DNA of 41,000 nt from assembly GCF_000003605.2 (NCBI RefSeq), contig NW_003151762.1, positions 150,263 through 191,262 of the forward strand. Reading direction: 5' to 3'. The notes under the pieces were generated by a model, which was not told the origin of the DNA, did not search any database, and saw nothing but the letters and a program-made list of their open reading frames with translations. Position 1 is the stretch's first letter. Every line of letters starts with the position of its first letter. The position numbers and the translations under genes were made by a program. Shown piece after piece: positions 1 to 12,100 of this stretch. The stretch comes from Saccoglossus kowalevskii (lineage: Eukaryota; Hemichordata; Enteropneusta; Harrimaniidae).

Positions 1-27
1 GACTACCGCGCTTTAAATTATGCATAC

Positions 28-140
28 CTGATTCACATGTAAGTCCACCCCATCTACAGCACATATACAATCATATCCGTTTACTTTGTCAATACAAGTG
101 CCGCCATTTCTACAGGGACTAACAGCACAGTCGTCGACAT
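28..140 (-). CDS. Exon 31: EGF-like repeat 28, one base short (frameshift)
   Basis: The exon has a clear acceptor (TCTTAG) and donor (GTATGC). It reads [15 protein letters not shown]-x4-Y and CIC in frame, fitting a calcium-binding EGF. The final loop then leaves frame: at 113 bases it is the only EGF exon whose length is not a multiple of three. The last six codons before the donor make EGF sense (GLTCES) only in the next frame. The break falls in or near a GGGG run at about 47-50. A sequencing or assembly homopolymer error, a polymorphism or a real lesion are all possible. Confidence 0.78.
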
Positions 141-3100
141 CTAAGAAACAAACATTCGTTATAACAATTCATTCCATGTGCATTTCAAAATGTATTTCAT
201 TGTCATGACTACAAAAGTAGGTTATTGAGTATCAATATACACGATATGTACGCACCATACACTTCTATGGTGTAGTCATTTACATAATAATACACAACTT
301 ACTTGTTTGGCAATTTTTTCCCGTGTATCCCAACTGACATAAGCACTGATAATCATTGATAAGATCCGTACAAACACCACCATTTAAGCAAGGAAATTGT
401 GCACAGTCGTGAATATCTGCAAAAACAAAATATCGAAGACGTGCTAGCTCAAACAACGAAATACTGTGGTTGAAGACGCAATAAGACAAAAGAGAACCAG
501 TAACAAACCACGCCCACCTCTGATGATGCGCATTACACGGAATACTCACTTTCTTCACAATTGGTACCTGTAAAACCAGGCATACAAGTACAGTCATACC
601 GTGATTGACCATCATTGCACGTGCCGCCGTTCTTACATGGATTGCTGTTACATTCGTTATAATCTAGTAATTGAAAAGAAGCGCATGTTAATGGGGCAAT
701 TTGAAGGAATACCCTGTAACAAAGTGACGAATGGTGTTAATTAGTTGGAAAAGTCCCACACTGTCAGGAGTTTTCGGAATTTAAAAATATGCAATTTAAT
801 GTGGCTCACCATCATTACAAACATCTCCGGAATATCCAGAAGGACAAATACAGAAAAATGAGTGGAAGTAGTTGGAACAGGTTCCACCATTTTGACAAGG
901 ATTACTTGAGCATGCGTTAACATCTGAAAGTAGTAAGAAAAAAAAAATATAAAAAAATATCATCATAACTTGTTTATTATGGCTGAAATTACTTTGCACT
1001 TTGTAAACAACATTACGTAAATATTACCACATCTATATTTACACTATATTTGCATATTGTTCAAAAACAAATCGAAGGTGTTTGATTGCATCCATGCAAG
1101 CAAACTGAACACAAAAATCAAACTAAGCATGGGTAATATTCAACAATACACAGGTATGCCACATAGAAAAAAAACTTACCAGTCTGACAAGTCGTTCCAG
1201 TGTATCGTTTATCGCAGGTACAAGTAAAACCATTAGCACTCATTTGACATGTGCCGCCATTTTGACAGGGTAAACTGACGCATGGATCAATCACTGAAAA
1301 GAGTAATTGGTAAATTTTGTTTAAAAACATAAACAAAGAATGGAAAAAGATAATGCGTGTATACGTTCAAGGCGTTACATATGGAGAATTAAGCAGTGTC
1401 TAACAACGTCTGAATTGATAGTCTTACCCGTTTCACAATTGATTCCGCCATAGCCACTAAGACAGTCGCATTGATAATACACCGACAAATTAATACACGC
1501 TCCATTATTCTGGCAAGGATTACTGGTGCACGGATTCTTACCTTAGAAGAGAGCAAACAGGAGATATCAACTATTATGCAACAACAACACTGCACGAGTT
1601 ATAAAAGTAGTGACTGTGCATTTAACAAACAATAAATGAACTAAACTTACGGGTCTCGCAAAACTCTCCTTCAAAGCTCGTGCCACAATTACAGTGATAA
1701 ACACCGCCTCCGTCGTTAATGCATGTGCCCTGGTTTCGACATGGAACGTTAGTACAAGGATCGCGCTCTGTTGGGGAAAAAGAAAACAAGTCTAATAACT
1801 ACTGCCTACAGCACATATTACATTCTTGTAGTAAATTATTGCATTCATACCGGTAATACAAGACCAATAAATACATATTGACACGTATCATGCGGACCAG
1901 TTGTTGTTATTTGTGTAGACATAATTAGCTGTGAATTGTTCAGTATTTTTCAGTATCTACTAACCTATTTCGCAGTTTGTTCCATAGTAGTAGGGTGTGC
2001 ATGCGCAGGAATAACTATACACATAGTTTGTACATGTGGAGCCATGGAGACAAGGATCACTTAGACAAGGATTGATTTCTGTATTAATTGAGCAAAACTG
2101 AGATTGTGAATGTGTTTAAATACGTGTTATACATAACAAAGATGAATGTGATGACAGTAATGTTTCGAATATTATTTAAATAATTTTCTGCATTAGATAA
2201 AAAGTTACATGGTTATACACATTGACGAAAACACGTGTACTCACCCATCTCACAATTGGTGCCACTGTATCCATAGACGCACAGACACGTGTACACGCCG
2301 CTGCCCTGATTGGTACATGTTGCTCCATTTTGACAAGGGTTGTTCTTATTGCACACATTGACTACAAAAACATAAACCAGAAAGTCATTCACTATGCGGT
2401 TCAGTTAAACGGTTGGTAATTTTGACAATTTAGGTTTGAATGTCAAACACCACCATTTATAGCGTATTTGTTTAGTTTGTTGTCGTGACAGATCTTTCAA
2501 TCATGCAAACATATAACACGTACTCTCAACGAAATGACCGTTATTGATAAAATTACACAGGTTTAAATATCTAGAGAACCAATCTTCGTCAATGTAAGTT
2601 CCCATATATAAAATTCACTGATCGAAAGAGATTATGTAGTATTTAATTTAATGTGACGATGTACGTTATCTGCAACAACACTAACATTATTTTTGAATTA
2701 TCTGTCAGTCAGGTAAAAAACGTGCACGATATACCAAGTTTGTGTTTTAATAACCAAATCGTCGTTGATCCCAGCACAACAAAGTAACTTTATTTTACCT
2801 GGGATAACGTCACAAGTGGTTCCACTATATCCACTCAGACACTGGCAATAGAAGGCAGTACTAGACTGTTTGATGCAGGTACCGCCATGCAAGCACGGGT
2901 TGATTGGTGAGCAGGGATCTGCAAATAAAATACACATATACCAGATTCAAAATTAAGACTAAAGTCTATAGCGCCCTCTAGCATTTGTAGGGAATCATCT
3001 TATTTGGAACTCTGGGTGGAAGTGTAATTTAGACTTTTATTGATCAGGGCATTTTTAAAATGACGGGGTTTAACTCCCTTAAAGGAATGACCAGTTGTCC

Positions 3101-6100
3101 CTCCATAAGATAAAATAAAGATGGTGGAGTAAAGCGTTGATTCGTCCCGTTCTACTATGAATTACTTTGAGAAATTATAGATCATAGAAAGTTAGTATGC
3201 CTGATATTTGTTTTGTTAGGTTTTTGACTTTTCCACTGTGTGGCCATTCCTTGCTTTGCATATTGACTGTATCAGTGTGCTTTCGGGTTTTTTATGTAAG
3301 CCGTAATATCTGTTCAGGGCACTGGAGCTGGTATTTTGCAATGCTTCAGTCAATCTCTTGACTACTAATCTCCTTTTTGGGCGATATGTGACAGGTGTGG
3401 CATATTTAAGATGGCATATTCACTGGCTTCGTACATACAGGTTTGACTGTTTTGGTAGATACTTAGCGGATCTCAGTGCCGCACACTATAGATTGGGGAG
3501 TCAAGCCTGACATTTGATCAATGTGAAAAGCAAACCGGACAGTTAAATAGCTCTGCTGTTTCAGCAGATATTATGCGGAGGACGGACAATCACCCTATAA
3601 CAAAAATAAGCACCCTCTACTCACCCAACTAAGAATTAAATTACTGTTTACTATAACTATAAGACATCCTTTGATGGTTTCATGTTTCCGATTGTCAATA
3701 ATTTATTTTTTATAGTGTCAAAGTGGTATTCTCCCTCGAAACTTTGTTTTCTTTGTCAGTGTTTATTATGAATGATCTCTAGATTAACACAGTGAAAATG
3801 CAAAGGATTCTCGAAATGAGAAATAACCGCCAAACCATATTACCAATAAAAGTGTTTTATTCAAGTTACGTGAACCTGTTTATAATTCCTGTGTGGTGAA
3901 GAGGGGAGATGTCGACTGAGGTTGCTCCTAATTATTTGGAGAAATTTTCAATTCGTGGTATGTGATTGGGTGTTTGTATAGACTAAATCAATCGCATGTA
4001 AATACCCTGTAATGTAAAGCCAAATAATAATAACGTGATGTTGACGTGCACATTAAATATAATAACAACATAGCAATCAATTAGTTTCATGAATAAGTGT
4101 TTAATGCTACAAAAAATACGTATCCAAGAAATCTAAACTAAAATAAGTTGGAATGCGTGCTTCTTCATCTAAACTCGGATTAACACTAAATTAAAACGTA
4201 CCTGGTGTGATTTCGCACCGCGTTCCAGAATATCCAGTTACACAGTTGCAATAAAATCCATCCACCACAGTATTACATGTCCCACCATACAAGCATGGAC
4301 CACTGCTACATGCATCAAACGCTACAAAAAAATGTAATCGAATGCTAAATACAAATAACACGTGCAAGTGAAATAATATTGTTGTATTATTAATGTTTTG
4401 CGAAATTAATCAATAACAATAATACATAGTAAATGTTTTGATTTTGAGTTTTCATTCTTCGAAATAGGCTTGTATCTTCTTTATTTCTTCATCACAAACT
4501 GTACAATAATATTGCTTATTATTTTCGTGATTGAATAAACGTGGGTTCATCACAAACGTGTTTCAACAACATAATTTTCAGAGGCTCTTGATATTTCAGC
4601 ACCGAATGCATTGAAAGAATGTCTACCTATGAAACATGTGAATTATAGGTCAACAGTTCAATTATATTGACATTGTAGATACAGTACAATTACATTAGTA
4701 AAATACTTACTGCCCAAATGTTCGCAATTGTATCCGGTATATTGACTGGGACACTGGCATATGTAAGCATTACCACTGGGCGAACACGTGCCACCATTAA
4801 TACAAGGGTTAGGGAAGCAAGCTACGGCTAGAAATTCAAGTGAGACCAGTTTGGGTGCAAACATAACAGTTAACACATTCACGCATAGTTATTGCAAATG
4901 CTAGTATTTATAATGAACCTGAGTGAACGCCATGTGGTGAGTATGTGTAATTATGAGTGCTACGTCATTTTCGGTTATGATTACCAGTGCAACCCTCACC
5001 TCCGTGCAGTCAATATTGATAGTGCTCATAGCATTAAAAAGTGTGTATGAATATGTTATAAGAACTTTTGCAACAACTTCACATTACGTGCATCAATATA
5101 TAATACCAAAGATTGGCAACATAGAAAGATTTGTAGGGTCACATACAACTGATTGCAAAACATGCGTTTTCATCAGTATCATACATGTATGATACGTTGA
5201 TAAGTGTAAACATCATTGACGTTGTGAACGCATACCACAGCACCCAATATTTTAACTTACTCGAAGTCTGGCACTGTGTTCCTGTATATCCGCTTACACA
5301 ATAGCACGTGTAGCCTGAACTACTCGGTATACAAGTCCCGCCGTTATAACAAGTATTCGCTGTACACTGCGACACGACTACAAACACAAACAAAAATATC
5401 CATTTAAGTTGTAAATAATACACAGTGATGTACAAGCTGTGAGAGAAAACGTATTACTGCAGTGCAAATAAATGTGCATATATGTGTTGTTGCTTTTTTT
5501 TTTTTGCCAACAGAAAATTATAAAACATTTCCTTGAATACTTTCTTCCTGTTATTGTACCTTGTTCAGTGTAAAATGCTGGTACGCGCGGCCACGTAAAC
5601 ACGATAACTGGTCTCGGTGCCAAATTCGATTAGCTCATGAAAATCACATACATTACTATACACTGATCATCAACACCATAATAGTCATTGCTGGTTTTAT
5701 ATATTTTATTTCATTTAATTGTTACATATACATCGTTTAGTTATAGCAGCAACATTCATAGACATTTTCTGGTTGCATAACTTCAATCGCCAAGGTAAAA
5801 TTTAAGTCATCCAGTGTTAGGAAAAACAATTAAAAGGAGCATGCATATTTTAATGACTGACAATCCTCTTTAAAAGTATCCAACATGTTTGTGCTTAATT
5901 TAGTATGTGTATATATATGATTTATAAATACATACTGGAATGGTGTAATGTTAATGATACGCTATGAATAGTGAATTTACTACTAGTCTGAATGCATCTG
6001 ACAATTACTGCTTCACACGTGATAAAGCGGGGAGAGTCGTCACCTGCGCATGCGTCAGATGGCCATGGCGCGTCATTGTTTACAAACAAGCGTCGACCTA

Positions 6101-9100
6101 TGATCCTTTGCGTTTTTAGTATGTTTTATCATCGCTTCGGACTAAATTCCCGCGCGTGCGCAGGCGAAGACCCTCCAGCTTTAAGTAGACGCTATGCTAT
6201 GTATAGAAAGCAACGGCAAAATCAGCACACAACTTACACGTACTACATCGATCACCGCTGTAGCCGATTGGGCAATTGCAAATAAAAGTGAAACTTCCTG
6301 TCGGTATGCATGTGCCACCGTTAAAGCACGATGTAGAGGTACACGCAGATACAGCTACTCAGATAAAAACAAAAGTAAAACGAAAAAAAATAAAACATAT
6401 AGATAACGCAATACACCAAAGCACATAGCTAAAATAATATGCTCGCGTGTATCGTACCATAGCGTTGTGTTGCTCATTATATCCTTTATGGGTGATCCAA
6501 TCCGTATTTCAGCAATGAATCTTTTCTTTTTATGTGATAATTAAATGCACATATAGACTTGTACTGCCATTTCTATTATGGTATAATAATTTCGTTACCT
6601 GTTTCGCAGTTGGTTCCCGTATATCCACTGCCGCAATTGCACATGTAATTTGTTGTCGACATTCTCACACATGTACCTCCATTTTGGCACGGAAAAGTGC
6701 CACATACGTCTAAAAATGAAGCAGGGTATTACATGTTTGTATACAAATAAGGCAATTCGAGGAAAGAGATTAGAGACACATTTTTGGGTTAAGAGCGCGA
6801 ATTTACTCTCCATGATCGAATTGCAAACAAATGTTTAATTGACTCATGGCTTACTTTATTGATTTTGGTCAGGTATTGGTCATTTTACAGTAACACGTGT
6901 CACATTATAAAGATAGATATTAAACAAATATTAAATCAAAAAAATAAAGAAAACTGTATTGATACTTAATGACAACAAATACATTATCCAAATCTTTGTT
7001 TGTTCATAGCAAACCCATTATCCCGAGATATGTCGTGACATTTAAAGAGAGAGCGAGCTTGTACGCACGCAAATGTCCCGAGATATCAAGAATAAACTCG
7101 TGGTGAAACAACTGGGCCAGAATCTGTTCCAAGTCAGTGTACTGCGCGATTTCTCGTAAATTGTACGACGTTACCAATAAACTACATTAAAAGTTAACAC
7201 TCCCCTCCAACCACCAAGCGGGGATATGACGGTTGGTGTAAAATTGTGAACATTGTGCGTCTCTCCTATTCCCCTGGGGTGTGTGTGTTTGGCTGGTGCA
7301 TACTATCTTGCAAATGACTACTTTTAAAAAATGGTTGGTTCCGAAACGATGAGGCCAATGTCAACAACGCAACAAATAAGCATTTTATTGCAGAGAGGGA
7401 ATGAAATTAAAAGCGTTTACCGGTCTGACAGCTGGACCCAGAGTATCCGGTGAGACAGTTACAGTAGTATCCAGTAGTGCCCGATGACGGTGTACACGTA
7501 CCACCGTTCAGACACGGGTTAGTGTTACAGACATCTAAAATGTAAATAAAACATTGAATACAAAATCAATATCCCAACGAGTATTGGTATATTTCGATAA
7601 TGGCAGTAAGAATAGTCTAACACTAACTGAGCCTTGGACAGTTGAACTTTAAAAACCCAATTCATATTATATTAAATATTTTTCATTTGTAACTACGAGA
7701 ACACATAATATAAAAACAAAAATAATCAAGATTGATCATAGACTATTGGATATTTTACAATGCAGAGAGCACTTACAATTTTCACAGCGAGTTCCAGTAT
7801 ATCCAAGCGCACATAAACATGTATATGTGGAACCATTTGGGATGCACGTACCGCCGTTAAAACAAGTACTCGCTGTACACGATGATACGACTGTTTAACG
7901 TAAATCAAGATATGTTGTACGTATAAGTAATATGAAACGTGACAAGGAAATCGACGCTTTGGACAAGCACTGCTGCAATCATGTATCACATTATACTAGT
8001 AGTGTGGAAGGGCCGATGGTGCACTGCACACATACTTACACATGCAAAAAGACAGTGACTGTAATCGAGTTTCTTATGTTATTGTGGTTGCTAAGAAATA
8101 CGTGATTAAACGATATTAAAACGCCTCACAATGCAAGATGATCGGCCACGACAGACGAGGACAATCGCATAATTTAAAATGCACTATCGCCACATACCTG
8201 AGACCGATAGCGCTCCAATATGTCAGGTTAACTCCCGAACGCCGTTATATACTTTCAGATTGAATTTTTAGATAACTAAGTTTTGCGATGTAACATCAGT
8301 AATATAATGAATTGGATTACTTTTATGTTCTTCAAATAGAACCGACAAAGTCTGAATATTTTAAGTTCACTGAACAAGGAATGACACTTGGAATTATATG
8401 GGCAGTACATAGTCCTTTATTTCAAATATAATACCGCAAAATGTCTAAACATTGATGCGTACATCTTGAACTATCGCCATCAAACGGAAATAAATCCATA
8501 AATAATTTTCCAGATGAAAGGAGAAAAAAATATCTGAAGGTGAACGTATAATTGTGCGATTGTCTTTTAAGCGATCTGTACACCTGTGTGAAATCATTTG
8601 ATTTTGTTGATCCACATATAATTTTGTTCGGAAAGTTTGTTTTTTTTAGGGGGGGGGGGGGTCTGATGCACGTGGCGCCAACCAGCAAGTGAGAACAACG
8701 TACTTCATTGTACTACGCGATAGTTAACACGCGTGTGGGATATGCAAATTAACATACATGTCTGCGTCTTGTATGCATTATCACACATTACGTGCGTATC
8801 GAAGCTCGGTGTACATGCGGATTACTCAACAAACAGTATTATTGTTAATATATTTCTGTACACTAATTTGTTATGTACACCCACATAGTACATTTGTCAC
8901 GGCTAACAACCTCGTAGTAGAAAATTGCAGTGATTAAGTCAAATTAAAAGAACATAATTTATATAATAAATATTTACATTTATATTTTCTTATATGGAGA
9001 GAAATTGACATATGTGAAATAGTTAGGTGATATATTATAAATACATACCGGTACCTATGTAGTGAGTCTATTTTAAGGGTAGGTGAGAATAGTGAACAGA

Positions 9101-12100
9101 GTAACTATCATAGTACGGTGCATCAATCAGATAGCTACTGAGGAACACGCTAAGTACACGCTATGCTACTATAGAAAGCAACGGCAAAAACAGCACACAA
9201 CTTACACGTACTACATCGATCACCGCTGTAGCCGGTTGGGCAATTGCAAATAAAAGTGAAACTTCCTGTCGGTATGCATGTGCCACCGTTAAAGCACGAT
9301 GTAGAGGTACACGCAGATACAGCTACTCAGATATAAATATAAGAAAACGAAAAAAAAATATGGAAATGCTACACCACTGTACATATCAATAATGTGCCCC
9401 AGTGACGGATATTGCACGTATGGCGTAAGTTTGTATTTTAATGAATTAATTGCGATGAAGAAATTCGTTGTAACGTAATATTTTAGGATTTATCATCGCC
9501 CCATGTTATATTTAATAACACCTATTCTACGATATATATGGTAAAATAATTTCGTTACCTGTTTGGCAGTTGGTTCCTGTATATCCAGTGACGCAATTAC
9601 ACATGTAAGTTGTTGCTGATGTTCGCACACATGTACCACCATTCTGACAAGTAAAAGCACCACATGCGTCTAGAATTAAAACCATAAGCAGAATACCGCT
9701 GTGAGTATCTGTAACTAGTGTCTACGCCTCCAATGCACGATAGAATGGTATACAATTCAGATAGAACAAACAAATAAACAGAAAAAATAAGGGATTCACC
9801 CAATTGTTTCGGCCATACGTTTATTTTCTTTGTCGATTGGATACTTCTATTGTAAATCTCGCATAAATTGTATTTCTACATTGTTTTACTTATTAGTGTA
9901 AATTGGCCACACTTTGCAACAGAGCCAAGATGCAGGATACGAGGTCAGAGGTCAGATATTTTTCAACTATTAAGAAAGATGGTGAAGGATGTTGTGGACT
10001 GTGTTGAATGGGTGGGAATTAAGGTATTCCAATTATGTATTCAAATGACAAAGGGTACAATGATTGTTTTAGATTTGTAGTTGGACCAGACGCTCGTTCA
10101 AAAATTTTCTCATGTTTGTCGGTAAGTGTATATTAGTCGTGTGTTTACATTGGGGATAGCCTCGTGTTGATTCTATCCACAACAGTATGGTATAAAGTAT
10201 TAATTATAGTAACACCTACCCTAAACATATAATTATCTAGTATTAGATATGTCAATCAAATATATTTAACTATTCAGTATAGATAGTGGTCAACATCGAA
10301 GCAAATCATACTTGGTTCCGAGATATTAGATTTCTGGATAGAAATAAATATTTTAAGAAACCTCACCGGTCTGACAATTTGTTCCAGAGAATCCAAAAGC
10401 ACAGCTACAGAAATATCCAGTTGACGTTGTTGATGAGGCAGTACATGTACCTCCGTTCAGACATGGCGAGGCAAAACAAGCATCTGGAATACGATTAAAA
10501 GATGGTATAAATATACAATTTACAAGCATTGGTCACATTAGTATTATCACACAGAAGGGTATACGCAAGGGGTCCCTTCAGTCTAACTTACCAGGGCCAG
10601 AGGCATAAGTGAGATCAACGTCAAGGCCACGGAATGACCTTGTAGCTGAAGGTCACTATGCTGCCCAGAGGATGAAGGTCACTATGCTGCCCAGAGGATG
10701 AAGGTCACTGTGCCAAGGCCGTGTGTGGCCGTGAAGGTGACCGAGTAAGTGAGGGGTAGCCTGGAGAGTGGCTACTGAGAAACTGAATGGGGGGCAGGAT
10801 GAAATCCTTGGCCCAAACTGAGAGAATGGCAAGTATGTCATGACTGAAGTGACCCCTATACGTACAGCATTAATATTCAGTGATTGGTTAGAATCTCAAT
10901 AAAAAAAGCCTAAGCAGTAAGGGGCGAGGATACGGATACATTTACAAGGATTTCAGTGTCAGTCTATCAATGGCTTGACAAAAATGCACAGAATAAAATG
11001 CATAGCAAATTTATTAATGGAGACAATTCACCGATAATAAAACATTTAGGTGAGTATTTAAACAGTAGTCTGTAAATTACAAACATGTTTCACTATTGAC
11101 AAAACCACGTTTAGTGATTTTCTGGAAATGACACATTTTTAAACATTAAAAACGTGCAATATGGCGGATTACTACTATCACTCCTACATAACCACGATCA
11201 ATTATATGGCATTGATAGAGTTCAGATATGGTAACGTTTTGCGGGCTACAAAGCGAGTTATTTATTGAAAATAATAAAATAAATTGTTTTCACAAAAACA
11301 TACATTATAGCCAGATTTGAGAATAATGGCCCAGTAATCCCTGTAGATTCGGACTATGAATGATGTCCGCCATCAACGTATCCTAGCCCTTGAACACTGT
11401 GCAATTATTATATGTGTGCGTTTAATGTCATGAGTAATCACATACATTAGAACATAAACCTGCAAAGCCTCGTCCTTTATAATGTTATATTATGCAGACT
11501 TCTAAACCATGCACGACTGTGCAATGTTATGATACGAATATGGTAATGTAAATATATCATCAAGCACAAGCAAGACATGAGTACTGCAAGTTTAAACTTT
11601 ATGTCCCAGCAAGCCCGGCGTACCAGTTCATATATTCGCATTTAGAATTGCTTTGGCTAAATGGCTAAATGATACAAACCGAAGGTTGTACAAGTCTGTC
11701 CTGTGTATCCGGGATCACAGAGACAGTAAAAGTCAATCCCACTGGAGCCGGTGAAGCAGGTTCCGTTGTTTGAGCATGGGTTCGTTTGGCAAGTGTCTGC
11801 ATGTACAAAGATGCATGTTGTATAATGAGCGCTGTATATCGCGACTGCACGAGTATAGCAATCAATACACGAGAGTGGATTCATGCGCAAACTTTTCATG
11901 CGCAAGCTTGCTTGATAAGGTAGAAGTTTCATATGCAATGTCAATAAAGTTCACGAATAATTATTCCCTTTGTTAAAACAAGTTTAATTTTTCGATATAT
12001 ATTGTCAACGCCAGCAAAGTCAGCACTATTACTTTACAACACAATGCTCAAATAAGTTAAGCAAGCCAACTTCATATTAGCTTTCCTAAATATCACGAAT

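Noticed and set aside
3080-3253. Inverted AAGGAATG(A/G)CCA pair as a MITE
   Set aside because: Only 12 bases with one mismatch and no flanking duplication; too weak to list as an element.
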